A DNA stretch of 64,000 bases from Poa pratensis. Its lineage: Eukaryota > Streptophyta > Magnoliopsida > Poales > Poaceae. Both the position numbers and the translations under genes were made by a program. Of this stretch, positions 47,123 to 58,289 are shown one piece after another (position 1 is the stretch's first letter; each line of letters opens with the position of its first letter). The DNA lies in assembly GCA_947311845.1 (NCBI GenBank), contig CAMZMU010000115.1, positions 32,203,333 to 32,267,332 on the forward strand, written 5' to 3'. A model generated the notes under the pieces. That model was not told where the DNA came from and did no database searches. It saw nothing but the letters and a program-made list of their open reading frames with translations.

Positions 47123-49716
47123 GTGGCGTCCGGTGCGGGTCGATGGACGGTGGATAGTGGCGCATCCCAACATATGACCGGACGCATTGACTTGGTGGAT
47201 GATATTGAACCTCCTCTACCTCAATATTCACGAGTCAAAATTGGTGACAACCGCGAGCTTAAGGTATTGGGACGAGGCAAGGTCGTTGTTGCTAGAGAAG
47301 TCTCTATCAAGAATGTACTTATTGTTGAGTCCCTTGGTTACAACTTCTCTCCGTCTATCAACTCACTAAATGTGGTTATGGGTGCTATTTTGATGACGAG
47401 AGTGTGATCATCACCGTGAAGGGATCTCTTAAAGTAGTCTTTGTTGGACATGTCGAGCACGGCATGTATGTGCTTGATTTCTCAAAAGAGAGCACGTCGG
47501 CCGCGACTTGTCTAATGGCTAAAGTTGATGTGGGTTGGCTTTGGCATCGCCGACTAGCCCACACCAATATGAGAACACTCCATGATCTTCAAAGTGGTAA
47601 TCACATTCTTGGACTAACCGATATTAAGTTCTCCAAAGATCGTGTGTGTAGGTCTTGTGTTCTAGGTAAACAACATGGAGAAGCTCATCCATCAAAGACC
47701 AAGATCACCACCGACAAGATTCTTGAGCTCATTCACTTGGACCTCTTCGGTCCCCTATCCTATGATAGTCTTGGTGGAAAGAAGTATTGCTTGGTGATTG
47801 TTGATGACTATTCAAGATACACATGGGTCTATTTCTTCAAGAAGAAGAGTGAGACCCAACAAAGAGTCATTGACTTCATCAACATGGCTCAACGCAATAT
47901 CAAGAGAAGATCAAGACAATCCGAAGTGATAATGGGTCCGAATTCAAGAACTACACCGTGGAGGGATTTCTTAGTGAAGAGGGATTGCTCATCAATATTC
48001 CACTCCTTATACCCCTCAACAAAATGGTGTTGCGGAGAGGAAGAACCGGACTCTTATGGATGCGGCTAGGACCATGATTGCGGAGTATGCTTCTCCGTTT
48101 AACTTTTGGGCCGAAGCCATCTCCACCGCGTGTCATGCAACAAACCGGCTCTACTTCCGCAAGCTCTTGAACAAGACCCCATATGAGATTCTTCTTGGGA
48201 AGAAACCGGACCTCTCTTATTTTCGCGTCTTTGGATGCAAGTGCTTCATTCGCAAGAAAGGTAACCGGTTATCTAAGTTCGAGACTAGATCAATAGAGGG
48301 TATCTTTGTTGGTTACTCCACAAGCTCTCACGGCTATAGAGTCTACAACAAGACCACCGGTCAAGTTGAAGAATCTAGTGACGTGAAGTTTGATGAGGAT
48401 AACGGCTCCCAAGTGGGGCAAGTTGATTCTAGTGTTGTAGGTGATATACCCATGGAGCTTGCTCTAAGGAGGATGGCAATTGGGGACATTCGTCCTATTG
48501 AAGAGGATCCTCCTCAAGTTCAAGATCCTCCACAAGCTCCTCCTCAAGTCATACCATCACCTACTCAAGATCCTCCATGTAACCAAGAACAAACTCCGAG
48601 CCCTCAATCAAGTGAGCAAGGTCAAGAACAGATCAACCTAGTGGTTCCTCTCCACAACTTGATGTTCAAGACCAAACTCAAGAAGGTGCATCTCAAGCAA
48701 ATGATCAAGAACAAGCTCAAGATGGTCCACATCGAGATCAAGTTCAAGATCAACACCATGCACATGACTCCGATGATGAAGGAAATGATCAAGTTATATC
48801 TCAAGAAACCTCGGAGGAGCTCAAGAATAGAAGAGACTCAAGACGAGAGCGAAACCTAGAGCTCTTGGATTGCCATTTGGACAATGTCCTCGGTGGCATC
48901 CAAAGCAAGGTCGTCACGAGAAGTCAATTGGCGAGCTTTAGCACTCACCATGCTTTGTGTCCTTCATCGAGCCCAAGAAGGTGTATGAAGCTCTTGAAGA
49001 TCATGATTGGATTGATGCCATGCACGAAGAGCTCAATAACTTCAAGCGCAACAAGGTGTGGAAGTTGGTGCCAAGGCCAAGCGGGTGCAAGAACGTCATC
49101 GGCACCAAGTGGGTCTTCAAGAACAAGCAAGACGCGAACGGCATCGTCATTCGAAACAAGGCGAGATTGGTGGCACAAGGCTACTCTCAAGTCGAAGGTG
49201 TTGACTTCGGTGAAACCTATGCCCCCGTTGCTCGTCTTGAATCTATTCGCATCTTGCTTGCATATGCATCTCATCATAACTTTAAACTACAACAAATGGA
49301 TGTTAAAAGTGCTTTCCTTAATGGTCCTATTAATGAGTTGGTATATGTTAAGCAACCTCCCGGGTTTGAGGATCCCAACCATCCGGACCATGTTTACAAG
49401 CTTGACAAGGCGCTCTATGGCCTTAAACAAGCCCCACGTGCGTGGTATGAGCACCTTCGAGAGTTTCTAGTAGACCGTGGATTCCAAGTTGGTGTTATTG
49501 ACCCCACTCTCTTTACTAAGAAGGTGGGTGGCAATCTTTTCATATGCCAACTCTATGTAGACGACATCATATTTGGTTCTACTAACAATGCTTTCAATGA
49601 TGAGTTTGCAAAGCTAATGACTAGCAAGTTTGAGATGTCCATGATGGGGGAGTTGAAGTACTTCCTAGGGTTTGAAGTGAAGCAATTTAGGGAAGGTGCT
49701 ATGTGAGTGCTCAGGC
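47123..49716 (+). pseudogene. Copia pol: protease, integrase, reverse transcriptase; truncated before RNase H
   Basis: The protease carries WTVDSGASQHMTG (about 47,150). A pre-integrase zinc segment has WHRRLAHTNM and CRSCVLGKQ. Integrase begins LIHLDLFGPLSYDSLGG and VIVDDYSRYTWVYFF and continues, after slips near 47,900 and 47,985, to MDAARTMIAEYASPFNFWAE and FGCKCFIRKKG. Reverse transcriptase (48,957-49,703) has [35 protein letters not shown] and [10 protein letters not shown]. Similarity ends just after [14 protein letters not shown] at about 49,716. RNase H and the rest of the element are missing and the plantacyanin intron follows. Confidence 0.88.
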
Positions 49717-49796
49717 CGCAGTACAGTAATTATTCCATGCTCTTGCTTGTTCAGAATTACTTCACTTCTCTGACACAAGGCATGTCTTACGTGCAG

Positions 49797-49996
49797 TGTT
49801 CAAGTACCCGCCGGGTGTGCACACCGTGGTGGCGGTGGACGCGGCGGGGTACAACATGTGCAGCGCGACGACGGGCGGCAGGACGTTCAGCTCCGGCAAT
49901 GACCGCGTCACGCTCTCCCGCGGCACCAACTTCTTCATCTGCGGCATCCCAGGGCACTGCGGCGCCGGCATGAGGATGGCCGTCACCGCGGCCTGA
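49797..49996 (+). CDS. Plantacyanin (basic blue copper protein), last exon only
   Basis: After the acceptor TTACGTGCAG the exon reads VFKYPPGVHTVVAVDAAGYN and ends FFICGIPGHCGAGMRMAVTAA at a TGA (49,994-49,996). The copper ligands are all here: His in GVHTV, Cys in FICG, His in PGHC and Met in AGM. The two disulfide Cys (NMCSA and GHC) are also here. Plantacyanins are small secreted phytocyanins of the cell wall, linked to reproduction and defence. The intron sits at the usual place before VFKY. The first exon, with signal peptide and N-terminal strands, is not in the window. Upstream of the intron remnant is at least 36 kb of transposons, so the gene is either split by a giant intron or dead. 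Confidence 0.93.
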
Positions 49997-50001
49997 TCCA
50001 A

Positions 50002-50421
50002 CTGAACTGTGCTAAAAAAAATTTAAATAATACACAAAAAATAATTAATTCCGGAAATAACACGCGGTTTTTTTTTTTTTGCAAAAATAGGATCCAGTCG
50101 TCCATGACGAAAACGACTGGGTCTTGTCGTCCACGGCGAAGACGACAGGTGCCTTGTTATCCTTGGCGAAGCCGACTAATGCCTTGTCGTCTTTGGTGAG
50201 GACGACTAGTGGCGCACACCCACAAATACACGCCAGGTAATACTACTAGTGGCGTGCACCCACACATACACGCCAGCAGTAATAACCCAGCAGCTTACCC
50301 GTGCCTCCAGTCGTCTTCGTCATGGACGACTGGATCCTATTTTTGCAACAAAAAAAACACGTATTATTTTCGGAATTTAATTAATTTAGTGTATTATTTA
50401 AAAAAAATTAGCCTGAACTGT
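50002..50421. mobile_element. Mutator-type MITE in plantacyanin 3' UTR
   Basis: The element proper is 50,011-50,412 (402 bp), flanked by the exact 9 bp duplication CTGAACTGT at 50,002-50,010 and 50,413-50,421. Ends GCTAA...TTAGC continue into long inverted arms of about 100 bp (AAATAATACAC, CGGAAATAA, AAAATAGGATCCAGTCGTC and their complements). The middle has short direct repeats around GTCGTC..GGCGAAG..CGAC. There is no coding capacity. The 9 bp duplication and long arms indicate the Mutator superfamily. Confidence 0.92.
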
Positions 50422-51741
50422 TAGCGTCGGGCCGACTGGTGTGCTTTCCTTCGAATAACTGCAATAAAAACGTTGTATGTTCGATGTTACCGCGTCTCAA
50501 CTTTAGCTCTGGATGACGTGGAGGTGAGACGAGCATAATTAAACCATACATCTGTTTTGGCCCTGTTGAAAGCATGTACCGAGTACGAGTTGATAGCATA
50601 AACTATAAGTTTTGGCAGACTCAATTCCAATTTAGTTTTTTTATAAAGAGTATAATTAATATTACGGAGATAACAATTACACCCAGCCTCTCCAACAACG
50701 TAATAAACTAAGATATTACAGATTCACACAGCTGAAAAACAATAAGAAGAAGAAGAAAAAAAAAGCCCCGCTACAAAATTACAGTCCTTATAGCATTATA
50801 GCAGCAGCACAACCACCACCAATACAACACCTCACGTTCAAGTTCTCCAAAGGAGACGCCTTCAAGAAAGAAATAGTGCATAAACACCGTCGTCACCCGA
50901 TCGAAGATCATGGTCTTTCAACCGGGAGAAAGTCTTCTCTCTCAAAACAATGTTTTCAACAAGGCCATTGCCAGGTACAACCAATTAAGGCCAGACCTTG
51001 CATTTTCACCCTGAAAGGTAAGACTCTAAACTTCACATGTGTTGTCGCCCCCACTACATATCGCTGCTACGGTTGATGAAACTCGAAGCAAATTCTTCCT
51101 CACATCAAAGACTCAAATCACCATTGCTTGTCCTCCAATTTTGGCTTTTGTGACATTCTCCGTCTCTGACTTCACCATGGTTTGCCGATGATGGCAACAG
51201 AAACAGAGCTTCGCGCCACTCCCTCCGTCACGACCGAAAAACATCCGATCCAGCAGTCTCTAGACATAAACGTCCATATAGGCTTCCGGAACCCGACACT
51301 TCGGCCAGATCAAGGAGGACTGGTGTCAAGCAGATCTTCGTCTCGTCGTAAGAGGAACAAGGACCACCGTCATTATTCTTCAACCTTATAATCAGTCGCC
51401 GCTTTCCTACAACACGGCCTCCGGATCTGGTAGGTTGTTGGCTCTCATATCAGTACGAACACGATCAGGAGCAAGCCCCAACACCTTGATTACAAGGCTG
51501 GATGCATCCTGCACATGCATGCACGCGAGCAAGCGATGCATCTGCTCATGCATAGCTACGCAGGTGCCCCCGTACGATCCGTGGCTGGCTGCCGGCCGGA
51601 CCTCAAATACAGATCAGATCAGACTCACGAGGATTATCAAAAGAAAACAGGGACAGACTCGACGCAGCCGCCGCCGACGTTGTCCGCCGTCGGACGACCG
51701 GCCTCCTCCGCAGTGGCGGAGCTAGATCAATTGCCCCGGTT
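50422..51741. other. Plantacyanin 3' flank and unclassified sequence
   Basis: An AATAAAA poly(A) signal at about 50,463 probably serves the plantacyanin transcript. Beyond it, to 51,400, lies sequence that looks like a dispersed grass repeat (A-rich at 50,740-50,765). No gene is supported. Confidence 0.4.
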
Positions 51742-53966
51742 CTGGACTGGGAAGTCGGTGGCCTGAAGGCCCATGTCAAGAAGCATCCGGCTCCCGAGGT
51801 AAGTCCGGGTTCTTCACGAGTTGTGCTTCAAAATCCTCCTTTCAGTCTTGTATTGATTCCTTGTTTTGATCTATCGCCGCAGGAGTTTCGGCAACTCGTC
51901 GGGCTTCCTCCGATCCACGAGGAGGCTCCCATGGTGCCGGCGGGTGCCAACGACGTCGTGGAGCGCGACTCCGACGACGAGTCGGAGACTCCGGTCGTGA
52001 CTCCCGAAGTCACGCCTTCCTCCTACCGCTCCATCCCCGTCTCGTCAGAAGACGACGGGGAAGGAGAAGAAGGAAGAAAAGAAGGAGGAGGTGCCGGGTC
52101 GCGCGACCCAGTGCTTGACGAAGAAGATGACGTAGATGCTGCGCCTCTCCGCTTTCGGCGGAAGCGCAAGTCCGGGGCTGAGAGTGACGACTCTCAGCCC
52201 AAACGCTCGAAGGCGGCGGCTCAGCGCCTTGTCGCCCCCGAGCAGAAAAAGAAAGCCATGTGGATCGCCCCCGCAGCGGCTCCGACTCCGCCGCCCGCTG
52301 CGCCTCGGGCGCATGGTGTTCGGTTCGCCGCTCGCCCTTCCGTGGTCGACAGGTTAGCCTCTGCGCACTTGATACTTTTTTTCTTCGCTTGTTGTCTTGA
52401 TCCTGTGACTGAAGCGTCTATGTCCCAGGGCCATCGACGCTTCCCTGGGCGTCGAAAGGGCGGCGACTGCCGACGCGCGGGCCGGCGCGCGTGTCGAAAG
52501 GGAGGTGGCGCCTCCCATCCAGCTTGTCGATGACGACGACGCTCCGATGACTCCGCCGCACGCGGAAGTCGTTGCCGAGGAAGTCGCCACCGGGGAGGTC
52601 GCGGCCGAAGAAGCCGCGGCCGTTGAAGGGGCCGCCGCCGGGGAAGTCGCGGCCGGAGAAGCCGCGGCCGTTGAAAGGGCCGCCGCCGGGGAAGTCGCAC
52701 CCGCCGGCGCGGGCGACGCGGCTGCAGCGCTGGAAACAGCGTTGGTGACGACTTCCAGCCGCGCTGCGGCTGTGGCGGAGCCGTCGGCTGAGCGCGCGGC
52801 TCAGCCCCCGAGTTCGGATTCAGGGCTGGGTGCGGCCATGACCGTGGCCATGCCCGACTTCCGGGTCGCCATCCAGGCAGCAATGGACGCGCACCAGGTA
52901 TGTAACTTTTACTCGTCTTTTAGGTCGTTTCCTTTGCCTGTATGTAGCCCCCAAGGCCTGAGTCGTCATGTCATGGCGGCTCGGGCCTTCTAGAACGTCT
53001 GGATGTGACCCGTCGTATGCATTTGTTTGTCTGTAGAGTTTGGGCTTCCTCTATGAGGCCGAGCAACAGGAGACTCAGCGTCTGGTCGCCGAGTTGGCGA
53101 AGGCGCGCGAGGGCTTCATCTCTGTTGCGGAGCATGAGCAAGCCCTCGCTGCCTAGGAAAGCCGTCACGCCGAGGCCTTCGAGGCGCTGCAGGCTTCCTG
53201 TGTCCAGCTCAACAAGGAGAAGAAGGAGGCGGAGGAGGCCGTGACCACGGCGACCAAGGGGTACGCCGATGATCTCGAGAAGCTTGAGCGGAAGGCCTCC
53301 GCCCACGAGCGCGAGATGAAGGAGCTGACGGGTCCCCTGGCCCATCTTGCCGTGGAAGTCTGGGGTAAGCCGCAGATTTTTTGCCTTTTGCTGTAGCCGA
53401 TCACGTTTTGCCGAGTTGTAATTTTCCTTATTTGGACTGTGCCAGGGGAAGATGCCAACAGCCTGACGGCGCTGGAACACGTCGGGCGGCTGGGCAGGTT
53501 CGTCCGCGAGGTGCGTGACCTGGCCAACGCGGTGGTTAAGCAGCTGTCGCCGAAGGAGTGCATCCCGGCGCCGCTCAGCCGGGTGTTGCAGCTGCTGCCG
53601 CAAGTCATCACCTGGGCCCGGGACTCGTCTTCCCGAGCCGGTGCTAGCGTGGCGCTCGGGCTTGTTCGGGGTCGCTACCCGCAGACGAAGCTCGACAAGA
53701 TCACGTCGAGCATCCCGACTGGACCCGGCGGCAAGGAGATCGACCTGGAGGAGGTATGCGCCACCGTCACGTTGTTCGCATGCCGTTGCGCCAAGATGGT
53801 GTGCCACGAGGACTTCATCTACGACGAAGTAGTCCCGGGCAACAACCTTAACGAGAAGGCGGACGACGAGCCGGCTTCGGAGTACCTCTTTGCGAGGGCT
53901 TCGATTCTGTCGGACCGGATGTCTCAGCCGTCGACGTCCTCTGCGCCTCCAGCCCCCGGGTCCTGA
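51742..53966 (+). pseudogene. Multi-exon TE-associated coiled-coil ORF with one internal stop
   Basis: Five exons with normal splice sites fit together: up to 51,798 (VGGLKAHVKKHPAPE), 51,883-52,352 (EFRQLVGLPPIHEE, acidic and basic low-complexity), 52,429-52,897 (Ala/Glu/Val repeats such as AAEEAAAVEGAAAGEVAAGE), 53,037-53,364 (coiled coil, EAEQQETQRLVAELAKAREG) and 53,446-53,966 (LTALEHVGRLGRFVREVRDL, VLQLLPQVITWARDSSSRAG, stop). One TAG at 53,154-53,156 interrupts exon 4. The overall plan resembles the putative gypsy-type transposon proteins common in grasses. I assign it to a transposable element from memory, with modest confidence. The start lies before the first visible exon and is not identified. 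Confidence 0.5.
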
Positions 53967-54499
53967 ATGTCTTCTCCTGCTCTCAAAGGGGAGAAAATTT
54001 TATAAGTAGATAGGATCTCACTCGATGAACACACGATGAACACTGAGGTTTTGCGCTGCGTGCAAAGTTGCAGCTTTTCTGTTTTCTCTTCTGTTTATTT
54101 GTACTGTTGATTACAAGGAAGGAAACTGAATGATCCTAAAACTACGGCGCCATGACCAAGCACACAAACGTGCCATCCCACGTTCACCTGGTCATCGCCT
54201 ACAACTACGGAGCTGGATGTGCTAAGTGCCGTGCCATCCCACGACGCACACTACTCCCTACGACTCGATCAGCTCAAGAACAAGCTCTGAAGCTGACCGT
54301 TATTTCATGAAACTGAAACTAACACTACTAACTGAATGTTCGGACTTAAGTTCAACAAAGATCTAGTCATTTCTAACTCCGATTGATCAACATTGTCGCA
54401 CGCTACATGCCCTTGATCACAACTCTTTACCTGCTCTCCAGACTCTACTACATTCTTGACCCAAATATGAACAGAGAAATTAGAGAAAATGACTAAACA
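53967..54499. other. 3' flank, no gene seen
   Basis: Mixed-composition sequence after the coiled-coil ORF, probably its 3' UTR and further repeat. GTGCCATCCCACG occurs twice (54,170 and 54,229). No ORF or RNA gene is recognised. Confidence 0.4.
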
Positions 54500-54546
54500 G
54501 CGGAGTGGTTAGCGCCACCAAACCTACTGGAGACTCATCGCAAACC

Positions 54547-54581
<35 letters not shown>

Positions 54582-54594
54582 ATTACCACTCCGC
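54500..54594. repeat. Inverted repeat enclosing a 31-base poly(A) run
   Basis: GCGGAGTGGTTA at 54,500-54,511 and TTACCACTCCGC at 54,583-54,594 are inverted (11 of 12 bases). Between them lies 37 bp of unique sequence and an unbroken A-run (54,549-54,579). No flanking duplication was found. Confidence 0.6.
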
Positions 54595-55260
54595 GATTTT
54601 TTTTCTCTTTTTTCTCAAGGTTAAGCAGAGACATCCCTCGATAGATCCGTCGTGAAGCCTAACAGCTGTGTACAAAGAATTCATTGCACTTGTCTGAAAC
54701 CACCCGAATCTGAAAGACCAGCAGCAGATTCAAGCATCGAGATGCCATCTCCGGTGATCATTCTTATGGCCATCATGTAAACCGTGTTTAGTGGACGCGG
54801 GACAGACAGACATCACGCGTGACGCAAGCCTCAAGTTGACTTGAGCACAAACTCTCTCTCTCCAAGTAAAAATAAATAATAGCGTACTCTCCACTTATAA
54901 AACTGAACATGTTCTTTCCAGCTTATCTATCTTCTTGAAATAGCAGAAATTTAAAATAATCCCATGAAATTCAGTGTCTTTTTCTTAGTGGTATGAATTT
55001 CAGTATCTGTCTGAAAAAAGTAGAAAAAAACGAAACAGAAAAGAAAATTAATACTTAGCCCATAAGTTGGTGTCGTGGCTGAGATGGGCCCAAGGGAATC
55101 GGTCAAAGCTTTCTTGGGCCAGAGGGCAGGCACATTCTGTTCTGAGAGTTCGAGACGCTTCCGGCCTCCTATAAGATAGACCTCCATCCCCATCGTCTCC
55201 AACCAACAGCACTTCCAGAGAACCCAAGAAACGAATCCAGAGAACCCAAGGTAGACGACG
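54595..55260 (+). promoter_or_regulatory. MGST3 upstream region and promoter
   Basis: A TATA-like CCTATAAGATA lies at about 55,168-55,178, some 85 bases before the start codon. TGGGCC (site II type) elements lie at 55,085-55,090 (within TGGGCCCA) and 55,115-55,120. Such elements are common in promoters of housekeeping plant genes. The part before 55,000 shows nothing recognisable. Confidence 0.6.
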
Positions 55261-56891
55261 ATGACGGTGTCGATCGAGCTGACCAAGGAGTACGGGTACG
55301 TGGTGCTCACGGTGGTGGCCTACGCCTTCCTCAACTTCTGGATGAGCTTCCAGGTCGGCAAGGCCCGCAGGAAGTACGTGCCTTCTCCTCTTCGCCTGTC
55401 TCCATGCCCGATTCTGTCAGCGTTGGGAGGAAATCTGACGCGAATTTCCTTCTGTTTTGTTCAGGTATAAAGTGTTCTACCCCACCTTGTACGCCATCGA
55501 ATCGGAGAACAAGGAGGCCAAGCTCTTCAACTGCGTCCAGGTCCGCCGCCTGACAGATCTTCCCTTTCTGTTCTTTTGTCCGCCGTGTGCTGATTTCTGT
55601 GTTGTTTGGGAGGAAAAGTGGGTTAAATCCTTGTCAAATTGTGTTGTGGAATGCAGAGGGGGCACCAGAACTCGCTTGAGAACATGCCGTTGTTCTTCGT
55701 CACGGTGCTGCTCGGAGGACTGCAGCACCCGGTCATCGCCGCCGCGCTTGGGGTCATGTACACGCTCGCCAGGTTCTTCTACTTCAAGGGCTACGCCACC
55801 GGCGTCCCGGATAACCGCCTCAAGATTGGGTATGGATGATTTGCTTAGCAATGGGCAACTCTGTTTTTACTGTCTCTGTTCCTCTAATTGGCCCATATGC
55901 ACATAATTTATGATGATCAATTCTTGTGGATGTGAGGCAATGGAGATCCACTTGATTTCTAATACTCCCTCCGTTCGAAAAAGGATGTCACAAAAATGAG
56001 CTATGTGAAATCCTTTTCCAAACGGAGAGAGTATGTTTTAGTTTCTTAGGAAATTCTTAGTCCTGCAAAAATATGTAGTAAGCCATTTGATATTATGGAT
56101 AGTATAGTGGAGCAGTACTTAATGAGGTGAGTTGGTATAAAGTGTTGAACGTGGTGCTGCTCTGCTCAACGTGGTGATGCTCCATTATTTAACTGAGCAT
56201 GTCAAAGGTGCGAGGGGCTTTATTTATGCCGACTGACTCGGTGAGCATCAATGACACCGACAACATGGAGTAGGACTAGTAGCTTGGAAGAGTCCTTCTT
56301 CAACCTCTGAACACATAGACGTGCCTTTGTCTTCAGTTCTTCATCCTTAGTGTTGGACGGCTGAGGCCCAGCAGATCCGATAGAAGCCCAGCTAAAACTT
56401 GCCTGCACATCCTTGTCCGAATTAACATGCTAGGTAATTGCGATAGGTGAAGACCTTGGTTAGTAGGAGGGAACGGGTTCATTCACATTGCATCATAGGT
56501 CATTGTTAATTGGATGTGGCGTCGGTCTGACCTACTCAGCAGTAGGTAATGACATATTTGGAGAGTTGCAATCCCACCTAAGCTTTTGTCCTATGTCACC
56601 CACTTCAATTTATAAAATGATTGCCAAAGCAAGCCGTGAGCTCTGGATTGAGTATGAAAAAAGATTGACTTGAACTGAGTTTCCGGGCTTATGACACTGA
56701 CTGATGCCTTATATCAGTTTTCCTTTTTCGGCACGGCAATATTCTTTTTGTCGAGGTCATTTTCTGAATCTGTCTGACTTCCGTTCTCCTTCTGGTGAAC
56801 GCTGCAGGGGGCTCAACTTCTTGGCGATAATCGACTGATCCTCTGCACGGCCTCGTTCGGCATCAACCTGGTCATCAGGGAGGCGATCTGA
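55261..56891 (+). CDS. MGST3: Microsomal glutathione S-transferase 3-like (MAPEG family)
   Basis: Four exons: 55,261-55,373, 55,465-55,540, 55,657-55,829 and from 56,808, with GT-AG introns and consistent phases. The protein begins MTVSIELTKEYGYVVLTVVA. It carries the MAPEG signature FNCVQRGHQNSLEN spanning exons 2-3, then hydrophobic helices (PLFFVTVLLGGLQHPVIAAA, LGVMYTLARFFYF). Members conjugate or reduce lipid hydroperoxides with glutathione in the ER membrane. In exon 4 the frame GLNFLAII runs into TGA at 56,836-56,838. One missing base near 56,832 would continue it through ILCTASFGINLVIREAI to the stop at 56,889-56,891, giving about 148 residues. As sequenced it is 130 residues with an incomplete last helix. 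It is tail-to-tail with the BSD gene. Confidence 0.92.
55965..56031. mobile_element. Stowaway-like MITE in MGST3 intron 3
   Basis: CTCCCTCCGTTC at the left and its near-complement AACGGAGAGAG at the right are flanked by TA on both sides (55,963-55,964; 56,032-56,033). At 67 bp it is shorter than usual, so probably internally deleted. Confidence 0.8.
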
Positions 56892-58289
56892 GTGTTCTTT
56901 TTGGAGTGATGCCTGACTTCATCAACGCCGTGACTCGAGTCGTCTAGATGTAGCAGTCTCTACTGTCTTTTGGTGTTAACAAAAAAAGTATCAAGTATCA
57001 TTGTATCAAATGTCTTTGTGTGAATTGGTTTGACTCTCACGGAATAAGGCTGGGTGTAGAGACTGTAGAGGATACCAGTCCAGGAATTACAGTTCCACCT
57101 ACTGGCTTCTTCCTACTTCCTTTGAATACTGTTTGTGATGTTGAGCTTTAGTTTTTGTTAATAGACTATCTAAATCTCCTTGTGAATTTCCCTTGTCTGT
57201 CTCGCTGTCATCTATTGTGTTTCCCTTGTTACCTCCGACGAATTTCAGCCTCTATGTGTTTGTGTCTGATACACAATCTGTAAGGAAATGAAACAAATTA
57301 TATTTTGCCTATTGGCAGGCGATGGTCATCATAACATTTATGCTCCGAATGCAAATGGTAGACAAGGAAAACCTTGAACAGAATTAAACTTTGAGGATTA
57401 GCTGTTTTAGCAAGGTGGCCTGTCGTCCGGTAGTGGTGGTGTGGTGCTTCAAACATGTAACGCTGGGTGTAAAACCCAAGGGCCATGTTCATATACAGAG
57501 TAACCAATCACAGAATCACTGTCGATGAAACTTAATTACAATATCACTTTCTGGGTAATATTTAATCACTGCGGCAAGGTTGCCAACTTCTGAATTTAAC
57601 CGAAGACAGCCTGGTAGAGGTCACAGTTCAGGATCATTAGATGGTACTACATCATAACTAAGGCATTATCTATATGCTTCCGGTTCCAGGTCCTCAAAGA
57701 AAGTAGGGAACAGAAAAAGGCCTCTCTAGTCTCTACAGAACTCGACTTCGACCAAACCGACAGACACGATCACGGTGCTTAGGCTCCTTGACTCCTGCCT
57801 GCTCGCGTAGTCGTTGCAGCTGCTACTACGGAACTACCTAGCCTCTTCCCGGAGGCCGAGCTCAGGAGCACGAGGCCCGCTTGCTCATCTGCTGCATCTC
57901 CTGCACGCTGGACACGCTGTTCATGAACTCCCTACACGTGAGAAGGTATGGCGGCACTGTAAGGGACAGGACAGAAACACAGATCATCATTAGAGGATGT
58001 TTCCAGAACTTACTGCCAAGGGTTGTCACCGACAAGGACATTGTCCTACCGGTCAACAAATAAAAGCTGCCAGCCTGATTTCAAAGGGTCTTCCAACTTG
58101 CCCTCAAGGCCAAATAGGCGACAGTTCTCTGTGTAGTTAGTTCGTGATAGTTACTAAACCTAGTGATATCAACGACCTTCCCTAGGTTCAAGATTTGTAA
58201 ACCTGTTATCGTTCACATATTAAAAGTGCGAACGGAATAAGTTAGCAAAGAGCAATTTTCAGAGCATCGATTGTAGTTTCTTACATTAA
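56892..58289. other. Region between MGST3 and BSD gene ends
   Basis: It holds the 3' UTRs of the two convergent genes. The segment 57,495-57,640 resembles 63,640-63,790 (see repeat entry). No gene is supported. Confidence 0.5.
57495..57640. repeat. Dispersed repeat, copy 1
   Basis: It shares the order AGAGTAACCAAT, TCTGG(G)TAATA(C)TTAAT, GGCAAGG, CTTCTGAATT.AACC.AAGAC and CTGGTAGAGGT.AC with 63,640-63,790 in the same orientation, at roughly 70-75 percent identity by eye. The class is unknown. Confidence 0.6.

Noticed and set aside
54500..54550. tRNA gene candidate (GCGGAGTGGTTAGCGCC)
   Set aside because: Only a D-arm-like piece. No anticodon stem, T-arm or acceptor pairing could be built.
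56220..56408. 62-residue minus-strand ORF in MGST3 intron 3
   Set aside because: Short, intronic and without a recognised family. Possibly an old transposon scrap but not supportable.
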